64,000 bases of DNA. Source: Exiguobacterium sibiricum 7-3. GTDB taxonomy: Bacteria; Bacillota; Bacilli; Exiguobacteriales; Exiguobacteriaceae. Positions 42,326 through 51,118 of this stretch are shown in pieces; positions within the stretch are counted from its first letter, which is position 1, and each line of letters begins with the position of its first letter. The stretch is taken from NCBI RefSeq assembly GCF_000620865.1, contig NZ_KK211190.1, positions 1,749,971 to 1,813,970 of the forward strand, read 5' to 3'. The notes beneath the pieces were generated by a model. It ran no database searches. It saw only the letters and a list, made by a program, of their open reading frames with translations, and was not told the DNA's origin. The position numbers and the translations under genes are program-made.

Positions 42326-42736
42326 GTGTTCGATCAAACGGACTTACAAATCATCGACGAGCTGTCACAAAACAGCCGGATCACGATGAAAGAATTGGGT
42401 CAAAAAATTCACTTAAGTGGACCCGCAACATCTGCCCGGGTCTTGAAATTAGAGGAACAGGGTATAATCGAAGGATATACGATTCTTCTCAACCCCTTAA
42501 AGATGGGGTATACGATCCATGCGATGATCAGTATTTATACGAAAGATACCCACCATCAACCGTATCTCTCGTTTCTCAAGAAACATCCGTTGTATGTTCT
42601 GAATAATTATAAAATCAGCGGGGACAGTTGTTACCTGCTCGAATGTCGCTTTCCATCTAACAAGGAACTGGATTCGTTTTTAACGGAATTAAATGAGCAT
42701 GTGAACTATCAATTATCGATTGTGATTAACAAATGA
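42326..42736 (+). CDS. Lrp/AsnC-family transcriptional regulator
   Basis: Residues ~3-60 form the AsnC-type HTH (LQIIDELSQNSRITMKELGQ, then SARVLKLEEQGIIEGYTI). The rest is the RAM effector domain. AAGGGA lies 9 bases before the GTG at 42326; an in-frame ATG at 42308 has no ribosome site. Short Lrp proteins of this kind usually respond to amino acids and control a neighbouring gene, here possibly the divergent MBL hydrolase. Confidence 0.87.
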   Translation: MFDQTDLQIIDELSQNSRITMKELGQKIHLSGPATSARVLKLEEQGIIEGYTILLNPLKMGYTIHAMISIYTKDTHHQPYLSFLKKHPLYVLNNYKISGDSCYLLECRFPSNKELDSFLTELNEHVNYQLSIVINK

Positions 42737-42766
42737 GTGAACGCGACTTCACGATTATGAACACAC

Positions 42767-42805
42767 GAAAGCCTTGCCTCCGTTAACCGGAAGCAAGGCT
42801 CTTTT
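42767..42805 (+). terminator. Terminator between convergent genes
   Basis: The stem AGCCTTGCcTCCG / CGGAaGCAAGGCT is followed by CTTTTG. Confidence 0.75.
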
Positions 42806-42832
42806 GAATTGCCATGATGTTTTTCTCTCTAT

Positions 42833-45427
42833 TTAGATACCTTCGTAAGCAGATTCCATGATTTGACGGAGTTCCGTCACGAGCGGCATTTTTGGATTCG
42901 CTGTCGTACATTGATCCTCAAACGCATCGACGGCCATCTTGTCGAGTTTCGCTTCAAAATCGGCTTTTTTTATGCCTTGGGCTTTGAACGACATCTTGAT
43001 GTTGAGGCGTTGTCCGAGTTCACTGACAGCTTGGATAAACGATTCAACCCCTTGTTCCGTCGTTGTTGCCGGCAGACCGAGGTAACGGGCGATTTCCGCA
43101 TAGCGTTCATCTGCAATGAACGACTCGTATTTCGGGAAAGCTGCAAGTTTTGTTGGTTTTGATGCATTGTAACGAATGACGTGCGGCATCAGGATCGCAT
43201 TCGTCCGACCGTGTGGTGTGTGGAACTCCCCACCGATTTTGTGCGCGATTGAGTGGTTGATGCCGAGGAAGGCATTCGCAAACGCCATTCCGGCCATCGT
43301 TGAAGCATTGTGGACTTTTTCGCGTGCTTCGGCGTCTGAACCGTTATCATATGCACGTGGCAAGTACTCAAAGATCATCTTGATTGCTTTTAACGCCAGT
43401 CCATCCGTGTAGTCGTTCGCAAGCACAGAGACAAAGGCTTCCGTCGCGTGTGTCAAGACGTCCATCCCAGTATCCGCCGTGATTGAGGCAGGCACCGTCA
43501 TGACGAACTCCGGATCAACGATCGCAACGTCTGGTGTCAACGCATAGTCAGCAATCGGATACTTGACGTTTTTCTCTTTATCGGTGATGACGGTGAACGG
43601 TGTGACTTCTGAACCCGTACCGGAAGTTGTCGGAATGGCGACGAACTTCGCTTTGTTGCCGAGTTCCGGGAACTTATAGGCCCGTTTGCGGATATCCATG
43701 AATTTTTGGCGCAGATTCGAGAATGTTTCGTTTGGTTGCTCATAGAATAACCACATGCCTTTCGCAGCATCCATTGCAGATCCCCCACCGAGGGCGATGA
43801 TCAAGTCCGGTTTGAAATCGTGCATCGCTTGCGCACCGATCTGAACAGTCGTCACGGATGGATCCGGTTCGACTTGGTCAAAGATCCGGTAGCTGACGCC
43901 TGCCGGCAAGTTACGGATGACTTTGTCGGCATAGCCGAACTCGACCATCGATTGATCGGTGACGATCAATGCCCGGGAGACATTTTGAATTGATTTCAAG
44001 TATTGAACGGAGTTTTTTTCAAAGAAAATCTTTTCCGGTACTTTGAACCACTGCATGTTCACGCGTCGTCTCGCCACCTTCTTGACATTGAGTAGATGTT
44101 TCGCCGTTACGTTTTCAGAGACCGAGTTTTTCCCGTATGATCCGCAGCCGAGTGTCAGCGATGGTGTCAATTCATTGTAGAGATCGCCGATTCCACCGTG
44201 TGCCGATGGGCTGTTGACGAGAATCCGACACGCCTTCATCCGGAGACCAAACGCTGTCATCAACTCATCATTCGTCGTATGAATGACCGCCGTGTGACCA
44301 AGTCCACCGATTTCAAGCATCCGTTCGGCGACGTGGAAGGCATCATTCGTTGAGGCGACACTGTAAGCACCGAGGACCGGGCTTAATTTTTCGTGTGACA
44401 ACGGTTCTTCTGCACCGACTTTTTCGAGTTCTGCGACAAGCATGACCGTGTTGCTCGGAACATCGATGCCGGCTTTTGCTGCGATCCATGTCGCTGGTTT
44501 CCCGACGATGTCCGCATTGACGGCACATGTATCGGTTTTGATAACGAGCGCTTCGAGACGTTTTTTCTCGTCCGGCGTACAGAAGTAGCAACCGAGTGCT
44601 TCCATTTCTGCCCGCACTTCGGCATAGATCTCTTGATCGACGATGACCGCTTGCTCGGACGCACAAATCATTCCGTTATCAAATGTTTTGGAGAGAACCA
44701 AATCACTGACGGCGCGTTTGATTTTAGCTGATTTTTCGATGTAACACGGTACATTACCCGGTCCGACACCAAGTGCTGGTTTACCGGTTGAGTAAGCGGA
44801 TTTGACCATGCCGGCTCCACCTGTCGCGAGGACCATTGCGATATCAGTGTGATTCATCAAGACTTTTGTTGCTTCAAGTGACGGTTGTTCGACCCACTGG
44901 ATACAATCTTTTGGTGCACCGGCTTTGACGGCAGCGTCACGTAATGTTTTGGCTGCTTCGAGTGAACATTGTTGCGCTGACGGATGGAACGCGAACACAA
45001 TCGGGTTACGCGTTTTGATCGCGATTAATGCTTTGAACATCGTTGTTGATGTCGGATTCGTCACCGGTGTGACGCCACACACGACGCCGACCGGTTCTGC
45101 GATGTAGGTGATGCCGTTTTGAACATCCTCTTCTAAAATTCCGACCGTTTTTTCATCACGAAGACTATTGTAGATGTATTCTGTTGCGAACATGTTTTTG
45201 ATCATTTTATCTTCAAAGACACCACGACCTGTTTCTTCAACTGCGAGACGTGCCAGTTCGACGTGACGTTCAAGACCGGCAAGTGCCATGTCCCGGACGA
45301 TCGCATCGATTTTCGTTTGATCAAATGTCAGTAATTCTTGAAGTGCCGTTTGACCTTTGGCGACGATTTGATTGATTGCTTGTTCGACAGGTGAGACATC
45401 TTGTTTGATTTTTTCTTTGACAGCCAT
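42833..45427 (-). CDS. adhE: Bifunctional acetaldehyde-CoA / alcohol dehydrogenase AdhE
   Basis: 864 residues, the full AdhE length. The N-terminal half is the CoA-acylating aldehyde dehydrogenase (catalytic Cys in GMICASEQAV). The C-terminal half (~450-864) is the iron alcohol dehydrogenase with ALGGGSAMDAAKG, PTTSGTGSEVTPFTV and the iron-binding GINHSIAHKIGGEFHTPHG. It regenerates NAD+ by reducing acetyl-CoA to ethanol during fermentation. The ATG at 45427 has GGAGG upstream; the longer frame to 45535 crosses the promoter. Rex-like boxes lie upstream. Confidence 0.96.
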   Translation of the reverse strand: MAVKEKIKQDVSPVEQAINQIVAKGQTALQELLTFDQTKIDAIVRDMALAGLERHVELARLAVEETGRGVFEDKMIKNMFATEYIYNSLRDEKTVGILEEDVQNGITYIAEPVGVVCGVTPVTNPTSTTMFKALIAIKTRNPIVFAFHPSAQQCSLEAAKTLRDAAVKAGAPKDCIQWVEQPSLEATKVLMNHTDIAMVLATGGAGMVKSAYSTGKPALGVGPGNVPCYIEKSAKIKRAVSDLVLSKTFDNGMICASEQAVIVDQEIYAEVRAEMEALGCYFCTPDEKKRLEALVIKTDTCAVNADIVGKPATWIAAKAGIDVPSNTVMLVAELEKVGAEEPLSHEKLSPVLGAYSVASTNDAFHVAERMLEIGGLGHTAVIHTTNDELMTAFGLRMKACRILVNSPSAHGGIGDLYNELTPSLTLGCGSYGKNSVSENVTAKHLLNVKKVARRRVNMQWFKVPEKIFFEKNSVQYLKSIQNVSRALIVTDQSMVEFGYADKVIRNLPAGVSYRIFDQVEPDPSVTTVQIGAQAMHDFKPDLIIALGGGSAMDAAKGMWLFYEQPNETFSNLRQKFMDIRKRAYKFPELGNKAKFVAIPTTSGTGSEVTPFTVITDKEKNVKYPIADYALTPDVAIVDPEFVMTVPASITADTGMDVLTHATEAFVSVLANDYTDGLALKAIKMIFEYLPRAYDNGSDAEAREKVHNASTMAGMAFANAFLGINHSIAHKIGGEFHTPHGRTNAILMPHVIRYNASKPTKLAAFPKYESFIADERYAEIARYLGLPATTTEQGVESFIQAVSELGQRLNIKMSFKAQGIKKADFEAKLDKMAVDAFEDQCTTANPKMPLVTELRQIMESAYEGI

Positions 45428-45512
45428 GTTAGGTTTCCTCCCTATTTTGGAACGAATCTGAGTCTGCATTTCCCTACTGCATGTTAGGAATGCCAAGCTG
45501 ATTTTAAATAGT

Positions 45513-45530
45513 TTGTGCTTTCCTTCACAA
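45513..45530 (-). promoter_or_regulatory. Rex-like box at the adhE promoter
   Basis: TTGTGCTTTCCTTCACAA has the form TTGTGAA-N4-TTCACAA with two mismatches. It lies just downstream of the predicted -10, where bound Rex would block transcription when NADH is low. Confidence 0.6.
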
Positions 45531-45534
45531 ATCA

Positions 45535-45563
45535 ATCATACCGCCTTTTGTTACATTTGTGCA
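45535..45563 (-). promoter_or_regulatory. Candidate adhE promoter
   Basis: On the minus strand TATGAT (45540-45535) lies 17 bases after TGCACA (45563-45558). The -35 match is weak (4 of 6), as expected for a regulated promoter. Confidence 0.45.
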
Positions 45564-45571
45564 TGGCTATC

Positions 45572-45589
45572 CTGTGAACTATTTCACAT
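45572..45589. promoter_or_regulatory. Second Rex- or Fnr-like box
   Basis: CTGTGAACTATTTCACAT matches the Rex core TGTGAA-N4-TTCACA fully and also the Fnr form TGTGA-N6-TCACA. It lies upstream of the predicted adhE -35. Confidence 0.55.
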
Positions 45590-45654
45590 GGATGAGAGCG
45601 TTTTCAAAGAAACAACCTGTTCTGACGCAAGGATTCGCTTTTTTGTCCCGCTCC

Positions 45655-45670
45655 TGTGATAACTGTCACA
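45655..45670. promoter_or_regulatory. Fnr/Crp-type box between adhE and carbonic anhydrase
   Basis: TGTGATAACTGTCACA is a perfect TGTGA-N6-TCACA site within an 18-base palindrome CTGTGA-N6-TCACAG. It is centred about 61 bases before a plausible start for the carbonic anhydrase gene (TTGTCT-N18-TACGCT ending at 45717), a class I activator position. Confidence 0.55.
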
Positions 45671-45760
45671 GCAATCGATGAATCTGCTTGTCTGACCAAT
45701 CGTTCATCGTGTACGCTAGAAATAGTTCCATCATTCATTTGTCTTAAAGGAGGAAGTTTC

Positions 45761-46312
45761 ATGTCAGTCGTTAATCAAATGCTTGCGTTTAATCAACAGT
45801 TCGTCGAAGAGAAACAATACGAACCATTCATCTCGGATAAGTTCCCGGATAAGAAGGTTGTGATTCTGACCTGTATGGATGCACGTTTGACGGAGCTCCT
45901 TCCCCACGCACTTGGTCTGAAAAACGGTGATGCGAAAATCATCAAAAATGCCGGGGCTGTCCTGTCCCATCCATTCGGATCCGTCATGCGGTCGATTCTC
46001 GTCGCCCTTTATGCCCTCGGAGCGGAAGAAGTCATTGTCATCGGACATCATGACTGCGGCATGAGCACAATCGATCCGGCGAAGATGATTGCCGAAATGC
46101 AGGACCGTGGAATCAATGAACAGGTGTTGCACACACTCGATGCTTCCGGCGTCGACTTGAAGCAATGGTTGCGCGGCTTCACATCCGTCGAAGAAAATGT
46201 CAGCCACTCGGTTGGATTGATTAAAAACCATCCGCTGTTGCCGCCGGGTACGGAAGTCCACGGACTCGTCATCGATCCGGGAACGGGAAAACTCGATCAA
46301 GTCGATTGCTGA
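45761..46312 (+). CDS. Beta-class carbonic anhydrase
   Basis: 183 residues with zinc ligands Cys38 (LTCMDAR), His96 and Cys99 (GHHDCG), and the Asp40-Arg42 dyad. Similar to B. subtilis YtiB. It interconverts CO2 and bicarbonate in the cytoplasm, supplying carboxylases. AAAGGAGG lies 7 bases before the ATG at 45761; the open frame further upstream begins inside the Fnr-type box. It is divergent from adhE. Confidence 0.93.
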   Translation: MSVVNQMLAFNQQFVEEKQYEPFISDKFPDKKVVILTCMDARLTELLPHALGLKNGDAKIIKNAGAVLSHPFGSVMRSILVALYALGAEEVIVIGHHDCGMSTIDPAKMIAEMQDRGINEQVLHTLDASGVDLKQWLRGFTSVEENVSHSVGLIKNHPLLPPGTEVHGLVIDPGTGKLDQVDC

Positions 46313-46332
46313 ATCACGTTTTAATGAAGAAG

Positions 46333-46377
46333 AAAGGTATGACCGGCCTCAATCTGACGTCGGTCATACCTTTTTTT
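46333..46377 (+). terminator. Terminator of the carbonic anhydrase gene
   Basis: The stem AAAGGTATGACCG / CGGTCATACCTTT is followed by a T-run. Confidence 0.85.
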
Positions 46378-46386
46378 GTTTTTTTC

Positions 46387-46415
46387 TTGACAGTCAAAAG
46401 AACGGTCTGTATGAT
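46387..46415 (+). promoter_or_regulatory. Strong promoter of the antiporter gene
   Basis: TTGACA and TATGAT are separated by exactly 17 bases, 48 bases before the start codon. Confidence 0.75.
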
Positions 46416-46462
46416 ACTTTAGTATAGTACAGTGATACCAAAAGAAAGTGTGGTTTTAGTTC

Positions 46463-47785
46463 ATGTTTAATGCAGTCATTATTGCCGTTGCTCTATTATT
46501 TCTTTTAGCCATCTTCCGGGTCCATATCGTCCTCGCGATGGTTCTCAGTGCCGTCGCCGGCGGACTGATCGGCGGTCTCGGCATCAACAAGACGATCGCG
46601 ACGTTCGCTGAAGGACTTGGCGCCGGGGCCGAAATCGCCCTCAGTTATGCCTTACTTGGTGCGTTTGCTGTCGCCTTGTCAAAAACCGGTCTTCCGGATG
46701 CCTTGGCACACGCCTTGATCAAACGTTCGAAAGGATCCGCTGACGCAGCGTCAGTCAAGAAGTTAAAAGGCTTTATCGTCTTTGCAATCTTGTTACTCGC
46801 GATCAGCTCACAAAACGTTTTACCGATTCACATCGCGTTCATCCCGATCATCATTCCACCGCTCCTTGGTCTGTTTAATGAGATGAAGATTGACCGCCGC
46901 CTGATTGCCATCGTCATGACGTTTGGTCTTGTCACACCGTACATGTTCCTGCCGGTCGGCTTCGGGGATATCTACTTGAACCAGATCCTTTTGCCGAACA
47001 TTTCGAAAAACGGAATGGACACGGCTGGTGCTTCCGTCATTCAGGCAATGGCGATTCCGGCACTCGGAATGCTCGTTGGTCTGTTGATCGGTCTTTACGT
47101 TTACCGGAAACCACGGGAATACGAAATGCGGAATATCGCTCCGGACGACTATGAGATTCCTGTCATCACGAAAACAAAACTGTTCCTCAGCGGACTCGTC
47201 GTCCTCGCGACGCTCGCCGTCCAGTTGACGACCGAATCGATGATTTTCGCTGCGACAACAGGTCTCGTCCTGTTTCTACTTCTTCGTCTCGTCCGCTTCA
47301 GCGAAGCAGACGATGTCATCACCCGCGGTATGCGGATGATGTCGTTCATCGGGTTCGTCATGATTTCAGCGAACGGATTTTCGAACGTCCTCCGGAAAAC
47401 CGGTGACATCGATCCGCTCGTTGAGAATTCAAAAGCCTTGATGGGCGATTCCCAACTCGTTGCCGCTTTCGTCATGCTGTTGATCGGACTGCTCGTCACA
47501 ATGGGGATTGGTTCGAGTTTCTCGACGGTTCCTGTCATCGCTGCGATTTTCGTCCCGCTTTGTGTCCAGTACGGATTCAGTCTGGAAGCGACGATTGCTA
47601 TCATCGGGACAGCCGGTGCCCTTGGCGACGCCGGAAGCCCGGCATCCGATTCGACGCTCGGTCCGACAAGTGGACTGAACGCCGACGGACAGCATGATCA
47701 CATGCGCGAAACCGTCATCCCGACGTTCCTGCACTACAATCTGCCGCTGCTCGTTTTCGGAACGATTGCCGCGATGGTGTTATAA
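46463..47785 (+). CDS. YuiF-type Na+/H+ antiporter family protein
   Basis: 440 residues with about eleven membrane helices. Family features are SSQNVLPIHIAFIPIIIPPLL, the conserved VTPYMFLPVGFG, and GTAGALGDAGSPASDSTLGPTSG near the C-terminus. Such proteins are annotated as Na+/H+ antiporters or amino-acid transporters, and the substrate here is uncertain. A short GTG-containing leader follows a TTGACA promoter, and the start has only a weak ribosome site (AAAGAAAG). Confidence 0.85.
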   Translation: MFNAVIIAVALLFLLAIFRVHIVLAMVLSAVAGGLIGGLGINKTIATFAEGLGAGAEIALSYALLGAFAVALSKTGLPDALAHALIKRSKGSADAASVKKLKGFIVFAILLLAISSQNVLPIHIAFIPIIIPPLLGLFNEMKIDRRLIAIVMTFGLVTPYMFLPVGFGDIYLNQILLPNISKNGMDTAGASVIQAMAIPALGMLVGLLIGLYVYRKPREYEMRNIAPDDYEIPVITKTKLFLSGLVVLATLAVQLTTESMIFAATTGLVLFLLLRLVRFSEADDVITRGMRMMSFIGFVMISANGFSNVLRKTGDIDPLVENSKALMGDSQLVAAFVMLLIGLLVTMGIGSSFSTVPVIAAIFVPLCVQYGFSLEATIAIIGTAGALGDAGSPASDSTLGPTSGLNADGQHDHMRETVIPTFLHYNLPLLVFGTIAAMVL

Positions 47786-47802
47786 ACCGTTCATTGTATG
47801 AT

Positions 47803-47838
47803 GGAACCAACACCTGTTGAGGTGTTGGTCCTTTTTTT
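47803..47838 (+). terminator. Terminator of the antiporter gene
   Basis: The perfect stem ACCAACACCT / AGGTGTTGGT is followed by seven Ts. Confidence 0.85.
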
Positions 47839-47991
47839 CCTTCATTTGAAAGTTTTGCAGTTCAATCTGTCAGATTGACCCCAAACATTCCATATGTATA
47901 TTTGATTCGCAAGATTAACGAATTTTTCTTCCATTTTCCCACTTTCTTCTCTAATATAAAGGAATGAAGTGAAGCAGAAGGAGTGTTCCAT

Positions 47992-48585
47992 GTGTTATCT
48001 CAAGTTGTTAATAACGTTTTATTATATCTCGCTGACTTAGGTTATTTCGGAATCGCCCTTGGATTAATGATTGAAATCATTCCGAGCGAAATCGTCTTGT
48101 CTTATGGCGGATTCATGATTTCCCAAGGAACGATCGGTTGGCCGCTCGCCGTTGTCGCTGCCGTCATTGGTGGTTTGTTCTCGCAACTCTTTTTGTACTG
48201 GTTTGCCCGCTATGGCGGTCGACCATTGATTTTAAAATACGGAAAGTACCTGCTGATCACGGAACACCACCTCGATCTCGCAGAACGCTGGTTCTTGAAA
48301 TACGGGCAAGGCGTCATCTTCGGAGCCCGCTTCATTCCGGTCGTCCGTCATGCGATTTCGATTCCAGCCGGTCTCGCCAAAATGGACCAAACAAAATTCT
48401 CACTGTATACCGTCCTTGCCATCATTCCCTGGTCAATTCTTTTCCTCTACCTCGGAGAGACGCTCGGCACGAATTGGCGTTCGATCAAAGAAGTAGCCGC
48501 ACCTTATACGAATGGTGTCCTGATTGCTGCTGTCGTTATGATTCTTGTCTATGTCTTCCTTAAAAAACGTCAACGTACAACCTGA
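47992..48585 (+). CDS. DedA family membrane protein
   Basis: About 197 residues with five to six membrane segments and DedA hallmarks: IEIIPSEIVLSYGGFM, GGLFSQLFLYWFARYGG and FGARFIPVVRHAISIPAG (the F/YxxRFIPxxR motif). DedA proteins act in membrane lipid homeostasis, some as lipid-carrier flippases (UptA). The GTG at 47992 has AAGGAG 8 bases upstream; another GTG at 47983 overlaps that site. Confidence 0.9.
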   Translation: MLSQVVNNVLLYLADLGYFGIALGLMIEIIPSEIVLSYGGFMISQGTIGWPLAVVAAVIGGLFSQLFLYWFARYGGRPLILKYGKYLLITEHHLDLAERWFLKYGQGVIFGARFIPVVRHAISIPAGLAKMDQTKFSLYTVLAIIPWSILFLYLGETLGTNWRSIKEVAAPYTNGVLIAAVVMILVYVFLKKRQRTT

Positions 48586-48595
48586 TTCAAGTTTT

Positions 48596-48626
48596 GCAGT
48601 CTGTCCCCCGCGGCAGACTGTTTTTA
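48596..48626 (+). terminator. Terminator of the DedA gene
   Basis: The stem CAGTCTG / CAGACTG is followed by five Ts, directly before the ribosome site of the next gene, so read-through is possible. Confidence 0.6.
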
Positions 48627-48643
48627 AAAAGGAGCGACTTATC

Positions 48644-49513
48644 TTGGATACTTCCAACACATTAAAAATTCACCTTGATCGCGTTACGGCGTCTCAAGTT
48701 ACTGGAAAACACGTTGCCACGGGACTGACGATTTCAGGACAAATCATGATGATCGAAGAAATTTATGATGCGAAACGCCATAGAAATGTCCTGCATGTCC
48801 ACCGCTTGTATGACCAATGGCGGACAACGACGATTGTCGCTCAGGCCGAAACCGATTTCAGTTATGTCGACTCGTTTTCCGACGGCCGGATTCTACTCGT
48901 CGCCTCCCGTTGTGACGATGATATCGACGGTTCCTGGTTGCCGAACGCCTTTGTTTACGATCAAGCCGGTCATCTCCTCGACAGCTATTGTCTTGATGAC
49001 GGGATTCAAAACGTCCATGTCGATGAAAAAAATCAGATTTGGGTCAGTTACTTCGATGAAGGTGTGTTTGCCGATATCGCGACCAATTCGATTGGTTCAT
49101 TTGGGTTGGCTGTTTTTGATGAATTTGGAGAAGCCGTCTTTAAGAACAAGAAGTATCCGATTGATGATTGTTATGCGCTGAACGTCTGTGCGTCGGATGA
49201 TGCCTGGTTCTTCTATCATCCGGATTACCGTGTCGTCCACTTTCATCAAGGCAACAGTACGAGTTACCAAGTCCCGCTCCGTCACTTTTCGGACTTCGTC
49301 GTTCAAGGCGAGTATTTGATTTCGACGGACAATGAGCATACGTATTTGTTACAACTGGAAGGTGATGCCTACGTCGAGAAGGCCCGCATCCTGTTCGAGT
49401 CGGAACAAGGTTCACCGCTTCAAGGAACCATCAAGATGCGCCAGAACCGGATTGTTCTTTCTACAGAAACCCGTCTCTATGCAGGAACGTTCACAGATTT
49501 CATTCCGGAATGA
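48644..49513 (+). CDS. Hypothetical beta-propeller-like protein
   Basis: About 289 residues of repeated beta-strand units ending in Asp/aromatic pairs (FSYVDSFSDGRILLVASRC, then IQNVHVDEKNQIWVSYFDEG, then GLAVFDEFGEAVF, FVVQGEYLISTDNEHTYLLQL), which read like blades of a beta-propeller. No signal peptide. The start is TTG at 48644, chosen because AAAAAGGAG lies 9 bases upstream. Function unknown. Confidence 0.65.
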   Translation: MDTSNTLKIHLDRVTASQVTGKHVATGLTISGQIMMIEEIYDAKRHRNVLHVHRLYDQWRTTTIVAQAETDFSYVDSFSDGRILLVASRCDDDIDGSWLPNAFVYDQAGHLLDSYCLDDGIQNVHVDEKNQIWVSYFDEGVFADIATNSIGSFGLAVFDEFGEAVFKNKKYPIDDCYALNVCASDDAWFFYHPDYRVVHFHQGNSTSYQVPLRHFSDFVVQGEYLISTDNEHTYLLQLEGDAYVEKARILFESEQGSPLQGTIKMRQNRIVLSTETRLYAGTFTDFIPE

Positions 49514-49520
49514 CCAATCG

Positions 49521-49555
49521 TCGGACCGCTTCGTTTTGAAGCGGTTCGACTTTTT
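49521..49555 (+). terminator. Terminator
   Basis: The stem TCGgACCGCTTC / GAAGCGGTtCGA is followed by CTTTTT. Confidence 0.8.
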
Positions 49556-49650
49556 CATTTCCTTTCATTTTTTATCAAGAAAACTCAAAAATTTTCAGAA
49601 AAAGCTTTCTATTCTCTTTTTTAAAATAGTATACTCATGTCTATAGTGTT

Positions 49651-49673
49651 TCGAACTGGTCTTACAAGTTCGA
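49651..49673 (+). promoter_or_regulatory. Inverted repeat in the permease leader
   Basis: TCGAACT / AGTTCGA arms flank a 9-base centre, 34 bases before the start codon and about 20 bases after a TATACT -10. It could be an operator or a leader hairpin. Confidence 0.35.
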
Positions 49674-49706
49674 CAGTTATCAATTTTTTGGTACATGGGG
49701 GTACTT

Positions 49707-51071
49707 ATGGATTCGAATTTAAAGCGGGAACTGACAGCACGACAAGTACAAATGATTGCCTTAGGGGGGACAATCGGCGTTGGTCTATTTCTTGGATCGT
49801 CGAGTACGATTGCCTGGACCGGTCCATCCGTCATTCTTGCCTATATGATGGCAGGAGCTTTTATCTTTTTAATCATGCGAGCCTTAGGTGAGATGGTCTA
49901 CACCCATCCACATACGGGATCATATGCAAAGTTCGCGAATGATTATATTCATCCGGCAGCTGGCTTCATGACAGCGAGCAGCAACATCTTCAACTGGGTG
50001 ATCGTCGGGATGAGTGAAGTCATTGCCGTCGGTGCCTACATGCGATTCTGGTGGCCGGATTTACCGACCTGGATTCCGGGTGTCGTCGTCATCGTCATCC
50101 TGACACTGGCGAATCTTGCATCGGTCAAAATGTTCGGTGAACTCGAATTTTGGTTCGCCTCCGTCAAAGTCGTGACAATCATCCTGATGATCATCGCCGG
50201 TCTCGGCCTCATTCTGTTTGGTTTCGGAAACGACGGGACACCAATCGGCTTCTCCAATCTTTGGTCGCACGGCGGCTTCTTCACGAACGGCTTCAGCGGC
50301 TTCTTCTTTGCCCTTTCGATCGTTTTTGCGTCTTACATCGGTGTCGAGTTGATCGGCGTAACCGCCGGAGAGACAAAGGATCCGGAAACGAATATCACCC
50401 GTGCCATCAACGGTGTTATCTGGCGAATCCTGATTTTCTACGTCGGAGCGATTTTCATCATCGTCACCGTCTATCCGTGGGATCAGCTCGCGGATATCGG
50501 CAGCCCGTTTGTTGCGACGTTCGCGAAAGTCGGGATTACAGCAGCGGCTGCCGTCATCAACGTCGTCGTCATCACCGCCGCGATGTCCGGATGTAACTCG
50601 GGCATCTTCAGCTCGAGCCGGATGGTCTACACGCTTGCAGAAAAAGGACAGATGCCGTCGCTTTTCCTGAAGGTCAATAAAAACGGCATTCCCCTGTATA
50701 CGGTACTTGCCGTATCAGCCGGTATCTTCGTCGGTGTCATCCTCGACATCGTCCTGCCGCTATTCCTCGGAAAAGACACGAACATCTTCGTCTACGTCTA
50801 CAGTGCCTCGGTCTTACCGGGAATGGTACCGTGGTTCGCGATTTTGATCAGCCACATCCAGTACCGGAAAATCGAAGCGGACCGGATGGCCGATCACCCG
50901 TTTAAGATGCCCGGCGCACCGTATACGAACTACATCACGATTGTGATGCTGTTGATTGTTCTCGTCGGCATGTTATTCAACGACGAGACCCGTGTCTCGA
51001 TCCTGATCGGAATCGTGTTCTTGATTCTATCCGGTATCTATTACGTGGTTCGCACGCCTAAATCATCTTAA
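49707..51071 (+). CDS. Amino-acid permease (APC superfamily)
   Basis: About 454 residues, 12 membrane helices. The N-terminal signature GGTIGVGLFLGSS, the helix-2 RALGEMVY and FASYIGVELIGVTAGETKDPE in helix 6 identify the AAT family (LysP/GabP/ProY-like) that imports amino acids with H+ symport. The exact substrate cannot be told. The ATG at 49707 has GGGGG 5 bases upstream; an ATG at 49695 overlaps that site. Confidence 0.93.
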   Translation: MDSNLKRELTARQVQMIALGGTIGVGLFLGSSSTIAWTGPSVILAYMMAGAFIFLIMRALGEMVYTHPHTGSYAKFANDYIHPAAGFMTASSNIFNWVIVGMSEVIAVGAYMRFWWPDLPTWIPGVVVIVILTLANLASVKMFGELEFWFASVKVVTIILMIIAGLGLILFGFGNDGTPIGFSNLWSHGGFFTNGFSGFFFALSIVFASYIGVELIGVTAGETKDPETNITRAINGVIWRILIFYVGAIFIIVTVYPWDQLADIGSPFVATFAKVGITAAAAVINVVVITAAMSGCNSGIFSSSRMVYTLAEKGQMPSLFLKVNKNGIPLYTVLAVSAGIFVGVILDIVLPLFLGKDTNIFVYVYSASVLPGMVPWFAILISHIQYRKIEADRMADHPFKMPGAPYTNYITIVMLLIVLVGMLFNDETRVSILIGIVFLILSGIYYVVRTPKSS

Positions 51072-51117
51072 AAAAAAGAACGCTGTAACCGGCTGAAATA
51101 GCCGGATACAGCGTTTT
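51070..51117. terminator. Bidirectional terminator
   Basis: The 16-bp stem AACGCTGTAaCCGGCT / AGCCGGaTACAGCGTT lies between convergent genes, with A and T runs on both sides. Confidence 0.85.
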
Positions 51118-51118
51118 G

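Noticed and set aside
45656-45760. N-terminal extension of the carbonic anhydrase
   Set aside because: It would start inside the Fnr-type palindrome and has no ribosome site. The ATG at 45761 has AAAGGAGG and gives the normal family length.
49638-49647. TGTCTATAGT near the amino-acid permease as a third GntR operator
   Set aside because: Only part of the TGT-N4-ACA pattern is kept and the gene is far from the sugar locus; a chance match is more likely.
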